Made by a program: the position numbers and the translations under genes
Source: Tetrahymena elliotti 4EA
Taxonomy: Eukaryota; Ciliophora; Oligohymenophorea; Hymenostomatida; Tetrahymenidae
Reading direction: 5' to 3'
Length of the DNA stretch: 64,000 nt
Assembly (NCBI GenBank): GCA_000231825.2
Contig: JH720309.1
Coordinates: 389,035-453,034, forward strand
Notes under the pieces: model-generated
What the model was told of the DNA's origin: nothing
Databases searched by the model: none
Seen by the model: the letters and a program-made list of their open reading frames with translations, nothing else
In this document: positions 1-12,059 of the stretch, piece by piece
Layout of the letters: each line of letters begins with the position of its first letter
How positions within the stretch are numbered: the stretch's first letter is position 1

Positions 1-607
1 ATATTTTTATCAGATTAACTTATTCTTTTTTGAAATTAATATTAGATAAAAATGACTATCGTTTAAGATCGAATGATAAACCTGATAAAAAACAAAAGGA
101 AAAGATGAAGAAATAGAATTAAGATTAATAAAGTTTAAGATAAAACAATAATTAAAATAATGTTTATAATCCTTAGAGAAGAGCAAACAACTAGCAATAA
201 ATAAACTATAACTTGAGGAGTGGAAATAATAATTTAGCCAATTAGAATATTAATGTTGATAATATGACTTATGAGGTATAATATTTAATTAAATTAAATT
301 CTAAATTATTTTGGTTTCCTTAAAAAAATAAATAAAGCAACTGATTGATCTAGAAAATAAAATTGGTAAAGTTAGTGTTGGTTTAACTTAGTAATAAATA
401 AATTCTTTACATGTAGTAAAATTTGACAGCTCTAGAATGTAAAACATTGATAATAGTTGCTCTATATGTCAAAGTCAGTACATAAATCAAGATAAAATTA
501 GAATTCTAAATCCTTGTCTTCATAAAATGCATTAAGAATGTGTAGATTAGTGGCTTTTATAAAGTAAAAAATGCCCAATATGCTAATTAGAAGTAAAGAT
601 AAATTGA
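1..607 (+). CDS. RING-H2 finger E3 ubiquitin ligase, 5' partial
   Basis: Two exons, open to the window edge at the 5' side. Exon 1 runs to 275, an intron lies at 276-337 (GT...AG, phase 0), and exon 2 runs from 338 to TGA at 605-607. The C-terminal end carries a complete C3H2C3 RING-H2 finger at about 453-583: C-x2-C (CSIC), then C-x-H-x2-H-x2-C (CLHKMHQEC) followed by W, and a final C-x2-C (CPIC). The stretch before it (MTYEQLIDLENKIGKVSVGL) resembles the helix that precedes the RING in plant BIG BROTHER-type ligases. Upstream is Asn/Gln-rich linker. Likely role, from the family, is E2-dependent ubiquitin transfer in the cytosol. The true start is not in the window; an ATG at 105 is possible, but the frame stays open above it. 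Confidence 0.82.
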
Positions 608-1510
608 CCATCTTTTTATTTTAAAAAATTTATGAATAATTAATTTATCAAGCAAATTATTCATCTTCAAATAATCATGAATCTTATTATTTATGTATAT
701 TATTATTATGTATTAAATTTTAATAATCTTTATCATTCATATTAGACTAACAAAAATCAAAGACCATAAAAATTACTATATTTACAAAGAGCAAAGTGGC
801 TTTACTCTAAAAAAAAAAATTTATTTTAAAATAAAATTTAATAAAAAATAATTAAAATTCTAATATTATTTTGAAAACCTACTTCACAAAAAAAAAAATC
901 TAGATTTATTCAATCATAAATAAAAATTATATTTTAAAATATTACAAAAATAATGGTGTCCCAGCTTTTACATTTTTAAATACCATATTACTCTTTTGTA
1001 ATAACAAAAAAAATTTTCTGAAAAAATATTCATTGGGAGATTGAAAAATTAAATTTTTTTTTCAAAGTTTTTCATTTTTAAATTAAATTACAAAATTTTT
1101 TAAGATTATATAAAAATTAACTCATCAAAAAGATACAAATATTTAAAGCTTGATCTATAATAATAAACTTATTTAAATTGGTTTTTTTCAAAGAATGAAA
1201 TAATTTTAAATATAAAATTTTATTTAAGATAAGAAAAAGTTTTAGTATTTTATTTTTGGAAAATTAAAATAGAAATTTGTTAAGAAATTAAAATTCAAAA
1301 AAGTAATTCAAAGACTAAGCAATAAATAATATAGAAAAGAAAGCCTTTATTTAGATTTTTAGGTAATTTGATTTGTATAATAAAGAAATTAAATTAGTAA
1401 GTAATTATTTTTTGTAAGTTATATACTTTAAAAAGGAGAGTGGTACATTTTAAAAAGCTTTTAATTCTTCTAGATTTCATAGGCGATAAGCATTTAAACA
1501 ATAATATCAA
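608..1510. other. Intergenic spacer
   Basis: Very AT-rich with long A and T runs; no coding signal or structured element seen. The last 100 bases are the presumed promoter and leader of the protease gene. Confidence 0.6.
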
Positions 1511-4054
1511 ATGTTACTTAAGTTAGGATTATTTACACTTTTCTTTGCTCTTACTTTTTGCCAAAAGGAGTACAATCCTCAAATCCATCGAGTCAAGATA
1601 GATGGAGGTTTAAGCTACTATTACTACTATGTTAATATTTATGTAGGGACTCCTCCTCAAAGATAGGCTCTAATCATAGACACAGGAAGTACGAAGACAA
1701 TATTTCCATGTATTGGTAATTAGAAATATTAAAACTAATCATTCTAAACTGCTAAAAAAAACAATTTAAAACAAAGATTGTTAGATTGATAGCTGTGGTT
1801 AATAACATTTAAATCAATACTTTGATTACAAATAGAGTTCTACATATTAGCCTTTAAAATGCTAACAAAACTTTGAGAATTTTTAATGTACTTGCTAAAA
1901 TCCTGATCCCAATTTAAATAATTAATGCACTTTCAGTTAAGTAGGTAGATATATATAAAACAAAATTTATACTTTTATACTAATTTAATAACCACCTTTT
2001 AATATATTTTGAATAGCTTTCAAACATAATTAACTAAATCTAAATCTTTGTAATAATTTTAATTTTTGTTGAATAGTTTTACATAGAAGGAAGTTCTTAT
2101 TAAGGGCATTATATGATAGATTAAGCCATATTTGGAGAAGAATTATACTAAGCATATTAAAATAAAACTTTATTGGATGCTTTAATACATGAAAAGTATT
2201 TTGATATTTAAACTAAACTCATATTTGGGTGTGCTACCATGTATTTATTTATTAATTATATAAATTAGTTTACATTTTAATCATATAATTTTTATTCCTT
2301 TTCAATAAATTAGAGAGACGAAGCTATTTAAAACTTAAAAAGCAGATGGAATTATTGGTTTAGGTCCTGAAACAAATTGTAATATTTTGATTTCTTATGT
2401 ATTTTTGAAATTTGAGTAAACAAAAGTTGATATTTTATTGTTAATTATTATTAAAGAGTAAAACACATAACCTAATTTGATTGACATGGCTTTCAGAACA
2501 CATAATCATACAAATGAAAAATTACAATTCTCTATTTGTTTAGGAATTCAATCAGGATATATGTAAATAGGTGGTTATGATACTTAAGATCATTTGAAAG
2601 ATGGAAATAATATTAAAATAAAATACAATACGTCTCTTGTAAATGCAAATGATTAGTATGGTATAATAATCCATAAATTTAAAGTAATTTTAATAATTTA
2701 TTTTATTATTTTAGACACAATAAAATTAATCAAACTAATTAAAGAAAGAGTCTATATTAACTAAAAATACAGATATATCTTATCAAATGTCTATCATGCT
2801 CTTTATTTTTATGATTAATTTTTTATGATAAATCCATAACAAAACAATTTCGAAATGATAGTTACTTACTTTAAAATAAGGATATATTCATTATGATAAA
2901 GAAGAAAATAAAAACTGATTATATTTTAAACAATTACAAATGTAATAATTTCCTGATTTTTATTATTATTATTATTAAAAATAGATAGGGAATGAAACCT
3001 TTCAAGAAGATTTATCAACTTTTATTGATTCTGGTACTACTTATACCTACTTTCCTGATAAATAATATAAGTATTAAAAATTATTATAGAAAAAGAATTT
3101 TAAAGTTAATTTTAAATTACATTTTGAAGAATTAATTTTTAATTTAAATTACATTTTTGAATAGATCATTTTTTAATTTTAATAAACAAACAGCTTTATC
3201 ATGAGTTAAATTAAAATCCATTGCTAAGATCAAAAAAACTGTTTGGGAGAAAAAAATAGGGAATATTGCTATTTATACAATAAAAATAAATATAACATCA
3301 CTATCTAGGAATTTTTTGATTCTTTTCCTACTATTTATTTTCAGTTTGATGATAATCAAATGTTTGAATGGCCTCCGATGGATTATTTGTATGAAAAAAA
3401 TAAATATAATTTTTGTATTTCTATTGAAAGGTAATAATTTTCATTAAAAATAATTTAAGAAATAATTTTTAATTCATTAAATAGTGGATAAGCAACTCTT
3501 GGATAAACTTTCATGAGATATAATGATATTTTATTTGATAGAGAATAAAAGTAAATTACAATCAAAAAAGCATTATGTAGTGAATATTTATTTGGTAATG
3601 GAGAAGTATACTAACCTAGTATTATTGAATCTATTAAAGATTAAATTTAATAATTTGATTATGGAGTCATAGCAATAATAATACTAGTAATTATTCTTAC
3701 TGTTGGGTTAATAGTATTTTTAATTATTAAAAAATGGAAAAAGCATGAAAAATTGTAATTATTTAAATTTAAAAAATATATATTTTATCATACATTAATA
3801 TAAAAAATATAAGGCCTTCTGATGAAAAAGTTATGATCTAATAAGAAAATAGAGTGTAAAATAATGGAAATCAAAATAATAATAAAAACGATTTAGAAAA
3901 ACAGTAAGATAACCAATTTTAAATAGAAAATTATGGCTAAAATATCGAGATGGCATACAAAGACATCTACTAAGAAAAGCTAGAGGAAGATGATAACTCT
4001 AAAGTCAAAGAATAATTAGCAGATTTCTAAAAGTTCAATTTTGAAACAAATTGA
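1511..4054 (+). CDS. Membrane-anchored pepsin-type aspartic protease, multi-intron, middle unresolved
   Basis: Starts with a signal peptide (MLLKLGLFTLFFALTFC), so secretory or lysosomal routing is likely. The first catalytic motif DTGS is near residue 57, the second, DSGTT, near 3027. Other family marks are the ATLGQTFMRYND strand and paired cysteines. A C-terminal hydrophobic helix (about 3661-3733) ends in a basic stop-transfer and is followed by a cytosolic acidic tail to TGA 4052-4054. Introns with good borders: 1716-1776, 1941-2076, 2241-2313, 2379-2456, 2684-2714, one around 3102-3164, about 3432-3483, and about 3758-3812. Between 2715 and 2990 no single frame works cleanly: frames with TGA at about 2824 and 2916-2918 compete, and only an odd intron choice gives an open path. 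So either splicing there is unusual or this copy is damaged. Family assignment is firm, exact exon structure is not. Confidence 0.75.
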
Positions 4055-4633
4055 TTACTATTTTAGTTAATGTTTGTAATAATGCTTTTTATTATCATTT
4101 CAACAAATTAAAATAAATTTAATTTTATTAAGTTGAATTTTAAATTCATTCACACAAATCTATTTTTCATTTATCAATGTACTATACTTTCTCTAACATT
4201 AAGGTTTTACCCTCCACTAATATTCATTCATAAAAATACCTTATTTTTATTTTTGATAAAAAAATTATTAAAAAATGCTATTTTATCATAAGAAAATGAA
4301 TTACAGTTTATGTAATATGTATATAGTATTTTTTTGATTTATAAAATAATTATAATAACAAAGCCAAATTATTTAATATCATAATATTTATGAATAATTT
4401 CCATAATTTAGTATGGAATAAATAATTTTGAACATTTGAGTTATTAGAATTGAAGCCAACCACCCACCCTTTTATATATTTAACTCGTTTTGATTTTAAT
4501 GTTGTTTTATAAATTCTCAAGTCAAGAGAATGTGATTTTTGAGATATTTTTATCTTCTAAATAGCCTTTAGCAAGGAGCTAAAACGAGTCATAAAAATTC
4601 TACCTAAATTATTTGATTTGCTTGCTTGCTATT
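4055..4633. other. Intergenic spacer between convergent genes
   Basis: Mostly AT-rich. The part from about 4440 to 4600 is less AT-rich and holds an inverted pair, AACTCGTTTT at 4481 and AAAACGAGT near 4582, about 90 bases apart, which could fold as a stem in the 3' region of the minus-strand gene. No gene seen. Confidence 0.4.
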
Positions 4634-5680
4634 TCAGTTTTCAATAACTGCAAAGTAGGATTTGGCTCCTACAAAATTATCCTTCATAATGTTGAAGAAG
4701 TTTTTAGAAGTCATAATCTTCTTTGCATTTTGCTCAATTAGACGAGCTTAGAGCAAACGGTCACTTGTTACATAGAGAATTCCATTTTAGTCATCTAACT
4801 TTTCTTTAGAGGCAAAATCGACTATTGCATCATCAGCAATATAGAATTGAGGTCTTGCATTTATCAACTTGAAATCCTTTGAGAGAAACTCAGCAGAAGC
4901 TTTTTCATCTCTTACAAGTTTTGAGTTATCAAAAACCAAAACAATTTCAATTTGATTTCCATAGCTACCCTAAAATAAGCTTAAAAGAATAGCAATTTTT
5001 TTTTCGATTTCTTTGTAATTACCATTTCTGGCTAGCTTTAAAAAGTTTGACTCTAAGAAAAAGCAGTTGTTGCAGTCAAGATAAAGCTTTTATATTTCTC
5101 CTTTTGAGAATGTTTTGCAAAGTTAAATATTTTCAAGAATCTATTTGTGCTTTAAGTGAGAAAAGGCCTTTTACTGATCTCCTTAATTCTTTTTGAGAGC
5201 TCTGTAATTCTTTTTGATGTCTTCAAACCCTTTTTAAATCATATTTTGATTGAATTCTTAGAACTGAGGAAATTCTTCAATCATCTTTTAAAGCTTTTGC
5301 TACTTACGTTGAAGAACTTTTTCAGTTTATTTTAATTTTTTATCAACATTAACTATTTGTTTTTTGTTAGCCTTGCACTTTTTATGACACTTCAAACACT
5401 CACCATTCATTTCCCCTTCAAGTGTTTATTCTTCCTTTTGTTTTCTTTACTTCATTTTAGGGGCTTCTTTCACAAATTAAAGGGCGAGATTGAAATCTCC
5501 TTTGCTTTTCTTGAGAGCTTTAAGAATGATTTTGTCATCACTAAATCCTTCACTTTTCAATACTTAGTACTGAATTTGATATCCAAGTTTTTCAACTCTT
5601 TCTTAAATTCTTTAAATGCACTTTTAGCATCTATTTTATGTAGTTTCTTCAATTTATTAGTCAAAAATATTTTGATTCAT
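4634..5680 (-). CDS. UBA-like, Cys-rich and NYN/PIN-like nuclease domain protein
   Basis: Uninterrupted minus-strand frame of 348 codons from ATG (complement 5678-5680) to TGA (complement 4634-4636). Residues about 38-72 (GF-x-D-x-I ... GDFNLALQFV) look like a UBA-type three-helix bundle. Cysteines at 18/21 and 95/98/102 (CLKCHKKC) could bind zinc. Residues about 110-185 are charged and probably coiled. The C-terminal third resembles the NYN/PIN-like fold of YacP-type nucleases: a hydrophobic strand ending in VFD, a middle ADD acidic pair, and then ILYVTSDRLLQARL, matching the VTSDR strand with its conserved Asp. By family these acidic residues hold a metal for RNA cleavage. Function as an RNA nuclease coupled to ubiquitin binding is inference. 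Any plus-strand reading of this stretch is antisense. Confidence 0.82.
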
Positions 5681-6613
5681 TTTTTTATCTTATTTCTTGA
5701 TTATTTGATTGATAGTTTTTTGTGAATTTTTTGTATTAATTTAATAAAAATTATATTTCTTTTCATCAAAATTGTGTTTTTAAATCTCGAGCAAATTTTA
5801 TATAGAAAAATAACCCATTCCTTTGATTTCATTCATATTAATCAAGAAAATATTTCAAAATCAATTATTTGTTTGATCAGAATTTTAATATCTGTTAAAA
5901 AGATTGGAAGTAGACAAAGTTCATTAAATCAGCATGAAATTTACTTTCTTTTCTATATTTACTTTTCTATGTTTCTTCTAATTTTATAAAAAAACTAGTT
6001 TAAAATGATTTGTTAAAGTAGTTTATTTTAAGGACACACATACATAATATTTTAGTGGTCATTAAATTTACTAAACTTATAAAATTCCAAATTGTCAAAT
6101 CATATTTATTTTACAAAATATATGTTCAAACCATATAAAAATTAGCAGAAATTTTTAGGTTCTTCCTATCTCTCTTATCATTTATTTAATTTTAAAATAA
6201 TATTATCATAAAAAATTAAATGTGATAAAAAATATTTTTTTAAATCTTTTTAAAAAAACAAGACATGAATCAAAATAAAATAAAATAATATCCTAATTAA
6301 TCATTGATACTTAAAAAGAATTAATTTAGTTTAAAAATATGATCAATAAGAAATAATCAATATTAAAAATATTTCTTTATTTTAAAGTAGGATTTAGTTG
6401 TCTATATTTCTTAGTTTATTGGCTTCATTAAGAAAATGAAAAATAGATAAAGAGAAATAGCTAGTATACCAAAAATTAAAATTAAAAATAGTTTTGAGTT
6501 AGTAATATATAAAAAATCAAATAATAACTAAAAAGTGTAAAGCATAAAAAAGTATTGAGTAAAAACAACAAACAGATATACAATATTAGCAATTTTACAA
6601 AAATTATTCTTAT
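5681..6613. other. Intergenic spacer
   Basis: AT-rich. A plus-strand open frame begins near 5774 but shows no recognisable motif or matched exon signals, so it is not called. It may include leader and promoter of the minus-strand gene ending at 5680. Confidence 0.4.
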
Positions 6614-7671
6614 TCAGCCTTATTAATTCATTTTAATTTATTTTTTTAATAGCTACTATGCCTTTTATTTATATTCTTGATACAATTAATTATTAGGAAA
6701 TATTTACTTAATATACAAAGCTTTTCTAAAATAGCTGCAAATAAAAATATAAATAATTAATAAAATGCAAACAACTAGGCTAGTTAAAGCAAATGAAAAG
6801 AAAAAATATATTAGCATCACTTTTACATCTACTTTACTTTGGTCAACAATATTCCTATTTTATAAATTAATAAATTAATAATTAAATTTCTAAAAATAAA
6901 TGATAAATAAAATATATTAAAAAATTAGTTTTTAAATTTGATTGAGTATTCTCCTTTTGAAATATGAAGAAGTAGAAAATTTATTTAAATCAACAACTGA
7001 AGAAATTATTTAGTGAATAAATTAAATAATTTATGTAAATAGTATAGATGAGATAAGAAATAGTTAGAATCGCAGTGAGAAATAGAAATTTGTAAGATTT
7101 AGAATCTTTAATAAAATTTTATTTTATCACATTAAAAGGGTTTGCTTTCATGACCACTTCAAATTTTATTCTATAGAAATCTTTACATAGTTCACACTAG
7201 ATTTGAAGTCGGACTTTGTGCTTGTTTTGCATACTTATTTTTTTCTCTATTTAAAGCCATAAGCATTGCTAATGAATATATTTGAGCGAGCCCTTACAGT
7301 TACAAATATTTTAAAGTTATCCTGTTTCATTATTAGATTGAAAATCTAAACAAATTCTGCAATAAATTTATTCTTCCAAATAACTTTTTGCTTAATATTC
7401 TAAACAATTGCTATGTTCCTTTTTCAACACTAAAGAAGGAAAATCTATTTTTATTAATTATTGCTGTTAATTTGTATTTAAAAATACTAAATTTGGACTT
7501 GAATAGAATCTTTTGCTAATATGAAAATCATTTTTTTATTTTTATGAAATTTGCTAGGGATTTATATAATTTTATACAGATTCTGATGAGCTATTTTATA
7601 TTTTTGTTAGCTAGATGATCCTATCTTTTACTCATGCTACTTTTAATCACTATGTAAATTATTATCTTCAT
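6614..7671 (-). CDS. RING-CH (MARCH-type) membrane E3 ligase, copy 1, frame broken
   Basis: Minus strand. A RING-variant C4HC3 finger lies at about 7190-7361: CRICLDF, then ICNCKGSLKYIHQQC, then CELCKDFYR. It is followed by a hydrophobic helix (FLFLTAILTISYLIYTIYI), and after a break by a second helix (VMLIYFFFSFALTSLVVCIL) and a short polar tail ending at TGA (complement 6614-6616). RING-CH proteins with two helices ubiquitinate membrane targets. Between the helices the frame meets TGA (complement 6990-6992) and then resumes in another phase; candidate introns there do not give a matching phase, so this copy may be a pseudogene or carry an unusual intron. The 5' end is also unclear: the finger frame has no ATG downstream of an in-frame TGA, and a short first exon at ATG 7671 spliced in phase 0 is one option. 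Confidence 0.65.
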
Positions 7672-8355
7672 TTTAATTCATATTAGATTCTCTGTTATTT
7701 AATTTATAAATTCATTTTTTGGATTTGAACTACCTATTCTTCTTAGCAATTTTAGCTTTCCTTTTGATTATTTTCTTAAAAAATCATCTAAATTGGCTAT
7801 AGTGAAGTCCTTATTAGACCTTATTTTTAATAATTTAATAATTTTTTTTATCAGGCTCAACTTTTGTAAATATTTTAAATGATCTTTAAAATATCTACAA
7901 TATTTTTTTATTTTTTGAAATTTCCAATCAAATAAATAATGACCAAAAATTTTTCTATAATAAATGAAAGTATATTATCTTGATTTATATTTTCATTGTT
8001 TTTGATTACTTTTAAAGAACATTGATTCTTATTTTCCAGCCATAATTTTTATGAATTCTCAAATCATTAAAAATTAGAATAAACTAAATTGCTTATTTGA
8101 AAAGTCATCATATAATTTAAATTTTGCTTTTTTATAAGATTAGCTTTAACTATTTTATAAATAAAAAAAACAAATATCATTACACAAAAAAGAATAAATA
8201 AATTATTGACAAAAGAATAGTAATGAATCAATTACTATTCCTACTTACGCCATATTAAAGCTATTATTAAATAAGCTATGTACAGTATTAAAGATAATAT
8301 AAATAAAAATGTAGTAAATAAACTATTCAAAAGTTTTTGAATACATTTAATAATA
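7672..8355. other. Intergenic spacer
   Basis: AT-rich, no coding or structural signal recognised; contains the presumed promoter of RING-CH copy 1. Confidence 0.5.
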
Positions 8356-9657
8356 TCATTCATTTTATAGATTCAATTTATTGCTATTTTAGTTCTTCTT
8401 ATTTTTTAGTGAGTAGAATTTTGTAAATTCCTCCTTATCTTTGAATATATGCAAAAACTATATTTTTTTAACTATACCAGCCTTGAGCAAAATATGCATT
8501 AAAACTAAAAAACTAATAAATGAAGCTGTGGTTACTAAGGAGATAAAAATAAATAGCATAAAGCCAACTACAGAGGACTTCTAACTTTCATGCTGAGGAT
8601 CAGTGAAACTTTTTTTAATTTAATAACAAGAATAAGTTACTTCGTTAATAGAATAATTTTATAAAAAAATAAATATTTTTTTAAACAAAATGCTTGATAA
8701 ATTAAATTTAAATTTTATCTGAATAAAATGAAAAAAACTTTAATTATTTTAGTATTTATTTTGATTTAACTGTTAAAATAATTTATATGCTTTAAGGAAT
8801 TCAAGATGAAGACAAATAGTTTACCAGATTATCATCAATGAGATAATTGCATTCGCTACACATAGGCATAAAAAGGATATTAGTAATCTGATTTACTTTA
8901 TCAGATTTTATTTAAATTAAATAAAATTTTAAAATGTATATTTGACTCCAGTATTTATTCGATAAAGACTCTTACACAATTCGCATTTAAATTATTGAGC
9001 ACTCTTTTCAAATTCTTCTAATTTTACTCTGCTAGAAAGTTAAAGATAAAGACAATATTTATGTATATACATCAAAGAGCCTTTGCAATCACAAACGTTA
9101 ATAAGCTAAGTATTAGGACATTGCTATCCATCTAGGCAAATTCTACACACTTATTCTTCTACTTTCTGTTCTTCTATTTATTAGTTATTTACTTAATTTT
9201 CCTCATCTACCTTGTTTTCTATATCATTATCTTATCGTTATTCTTTACTGACTTTCACTACTTCATTTAGTTCTACAATCTATATTTTTTTACTACTATT
9301 TTAGACCTTTTCTTTCTGTTATTCTTCTGTTGCACATATTTAATCATCATATTTTATATTATTAAAAATATAAGTATTCAGAATTATATTTGGATTTTCA
9401 TTAGGTATTTCTGAATTAGAAGCTGTGTACTCATTAGTCTTTTGTCTTTCATTCATAAATTATTCTTATTCATTATTACAACTATTTTCTATTTCGGTAC
9501 TTATGCTACTTTTTTGAGAGGGTTATTTGGTCACTACTCTCACAATCTAAGTCTAAACCCTTATTAGTTTATTATCATTTAGAGGATTGATGATTTTATC
9601 AATTTATTATTGATCCTGCTCTCTTAGTGTCTATTGATCTGGCCCTGCTTTTAACAT
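8356..9657 (-). CDS. RING-CH (MARCH-type) membrane E3 ligase, copy 2
   Basis: Open minus-strand frame of 433 codons; an in-frame TGA directly precedes the ATG (complement 9655-9657), fixing the start. The first 170 residues are a charged Gln/Asn/Glu-rich region. Then comes the C4HC3 RING-variant finger: CRICLDGQQC, VCDCKGSLMYIHKYC, CELCKSLYR. Two hydrophobic stretches follow: LLISFLCLCVANAIISLMII and VVGFMLFIFISLVTTASFIS, giving the usual two-helix hairpin with a cytosolic tail. An AT-rich low-complexity stretch between the helices has intron-like borders (GTAAAC...AACAG) but also reads through without TGA, so an intron there cannot be excluded. Expected role is ubiquitination of membrane proteins. 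Neighbour copies on both sides, same strand, show a tandem family. Confidence 0.88.
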
Positions 9658-10629
9658 TCAAGTAAATATTTAATATGTTTAAGTTTGCTATTTAATTAAC
9701 TTTAAAATTGATTGATATGCTTTTATAATTATTTCAAACAATTATTTAATCTAATTTTTATGTTTTTTAATGTTTGTATTGACATCCCATTTTATCATAA
9801 ATTAATGTAATATTCATTTTTATTTTCACTAAACTGATTTTTATAGCATAAATAAAAACAAATTCATCTAATTTTTTTCAGTTAGTTTATAAATTTTAAA
9901 ATTATACTTAATCCTTTTTTTAAGATTCATTTTTATTCAAAAATAAACAATATTCACAAATCAAAATGAAATTTCAGTTTATAATCTTAATGTTTTATAA
10001 TTTTAAGGGCTAATTCATGATAGAACTTTATTCATTTTCACATATTATTTGATTGATATCTATTTTAATTAATTAATAAATTTCATCTTTATTCTATTTT
10101 ATATTTTTTCTTTATTAAAATAAATTTTTTGTATTGAATTTATTTTTTTTATTTAAATTAAATAAAAAATTTAAATTAATTTGTTTAAATAAAACTAAGC
10201 AATTTGGACATTAATATAAATTCTAAGTATTTAATGATGAAGAAAATATTAATATAGAGAGTAGTTTGGTAATTTGACTGAATTACTTTGAATTTGAGAA
10301 AGTGAAAAATTATTATTGAAATCGTTTTAATATTTAAATTATTAAACGAATTTTCGCTTTAAGTGTATAGAATAAAAGATATTTTGATCATTAAAGTCTT
10401 TGATTTTTGAAAACAAAGAAATATAATTTTATAAATTTCTATTTAAAGAGTATGTATATAATAGTATATAATTTCTAAATTTATATTTTAATCTGAACTA
10501 TTCGCTTGTTAAGTTTATAAAAATGTTTAAATTTTTGTTTAATTTTATTCTTTAAAATCAGTATTATTATTAAATGGTCAGAGATAAAGAATAATAATTA
10601 AATGTAATTTTTATTTATCTCTAAATGCT
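9658..10629. other. Intergenic spacer
   Basis: AT-rich spacer between two same-strand RING-CH genes; nothing else recognised. Confidence 0.5.
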
Positions 10630-11511
10630 TCATTTTACTGAAAGGTTCTTTTTTGAGATTTTTATATCAAAATAAAGAAAGATAGTAAAAAGGTTGTAGC
10701 TAAGCATGATAAAAGAAAAGAGAGCAGTTGTGCAAAAAAACCCAATTAGAACGTAGATTAAGGTAACTTGAATGCTATCTTTGAAATCATTAGTTTTTTT
10801 ATCGATTTCATTGATTTTATTATGTGAATTTTTCTATAAATAAATCTTCAAGTCTAAATGCTCTATTGAAGAGAATTTACTATCAATTTACTAAGTAGTA
10901 GAACTCTAATTTTCTTAGAAATTTGAGTCATCAACTGCTTAAAAATTACGATGATTTAAACTATTTTGATAGCTAATATATTCTTTGATGTAATTATTAA
11001 CTACGCAAGAAGTGTAGAAAGAAAGAAAAAATATGATCACTAAGAATATCAGAATCTTTTTCTTTTAAGTAACCTTTTACTTGATATAATTTGAAGGGTT
11101 AAACTACACCCTTTTTGAGATACTTAGTCTGTATTTTTTTTGACAGAGCTCACATTAGTTATTGAATTCCTTTTCAAGTTACAAACTATCTCTAAACTAT
11201 AGCTATAACTATATCTCCAGACAATTGATATGCAGCTTAGAAATAGAGCCCTTACAGTCACAGTAGTTTCCTAGCTTTCCAGATATTTTATCTTCACTTT
11301 CTTCTAAGCAGATTCTGCATCCCACGCCTTCGTCTTCTCTTTCTTCTTCAAGGAGCTTAACATTTTTTGACACAGGCTAAAGCTATTATTTATCCGTTTT
11401 CTATTTTTAGAATTTTTTATTCTTGGCTTTCTATTGACAGTCATCTAATTTAGATTCAGTGATCTAGTTTTCCCTAAGCTATTAACCTTTTCCTCTATTA
11501 AACATTTTCAT
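10630..11511 (-). CDS. RING-CH (MARCH-type) membrane E3 ligase, copy 3
   Basis: Clean minus-strand frame of 293 codons. Start is the first of two in-frame ATGs (complement 11509-11511), with an in-frame TGA four codons upstream. The RING-variant finger sits at about residues 63-125: CRICLEES, YCDCKGSISKLHINC, CELCQKKYR. Two membrane helices follow: ILIFLVIIFFLSFYTSCVV and VTLIYVLIGFFCTTALFSFI, separated by about 85 polar residues, then a short basic tail. It shares layout and motifs with copy 2 but little sequence outside the finger, so the duplication is old. Expected to act at a membrane as a ubiquitin ligase. Confidence 0.9.
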
Positions 11512-12059
11512 ATTCTTTATTCAATTCTAAGTTTTTGATAAGAAAAACAAATTTCTTTGCCAAAACTTATTTTAATTATTTAAAATTTTTATAATAATTA
11601 TAATTCTTATACAATTTTTCATTCAAAGAATAATAACACACAAAAGAGTTTTAAATTTCCTTTATTTTCTAATTATTTTTTTACATAAATAAGTGATAAT
11701 TAATTAATAACCAACCAGCAAAACGTCAACAGAGGCATTTATTATATTTCAAATTACCTGTTTTATTTCATTTTTACAATTTAGATTAGAAATCAATGAA
11801 TTAAATAAAATTTATTATTTTGCTCATTCTTTTTTAATTCGTTGTTGTTGGAAATCTTTAAAAGAAAAATACTATTTTTATTTTTTTGAAACTTTAAAAA
11901 TTTTAAATAAATTATTTTTATATTACAAAAAATCAAATTTAAATAATTATTTTTAAATTATTTAATCTGTTGAAAAATGAAATCCTGAATATATTTTAGG
12001 ATCTATTTTAGGGACACATTTATTTTATATCAATATTGATGTTTGAGGCACTTAGATTT
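11512..12059. other. Intergenic spacer between divergent genes
   Basis: AT-rich; should hold promoters for RING-CH copy 3 (minus) and the LRR gene (plus). No site recognised. Confidence 0.45.

Noticed and set aside
2916..2918. TGA as a sense codon (Trp or selenocysteine) in the protease
   Set aside because: TGA ends every other gene here and no selenocysteine element was seen; damage or unrecognised splicing is simpler.
5357..5725. Plus-strand hydrophobic open frame
   Set aside because: Antisense to the intact minus-strand UBA-like/NYN gene, whose domains and composition are convincing.
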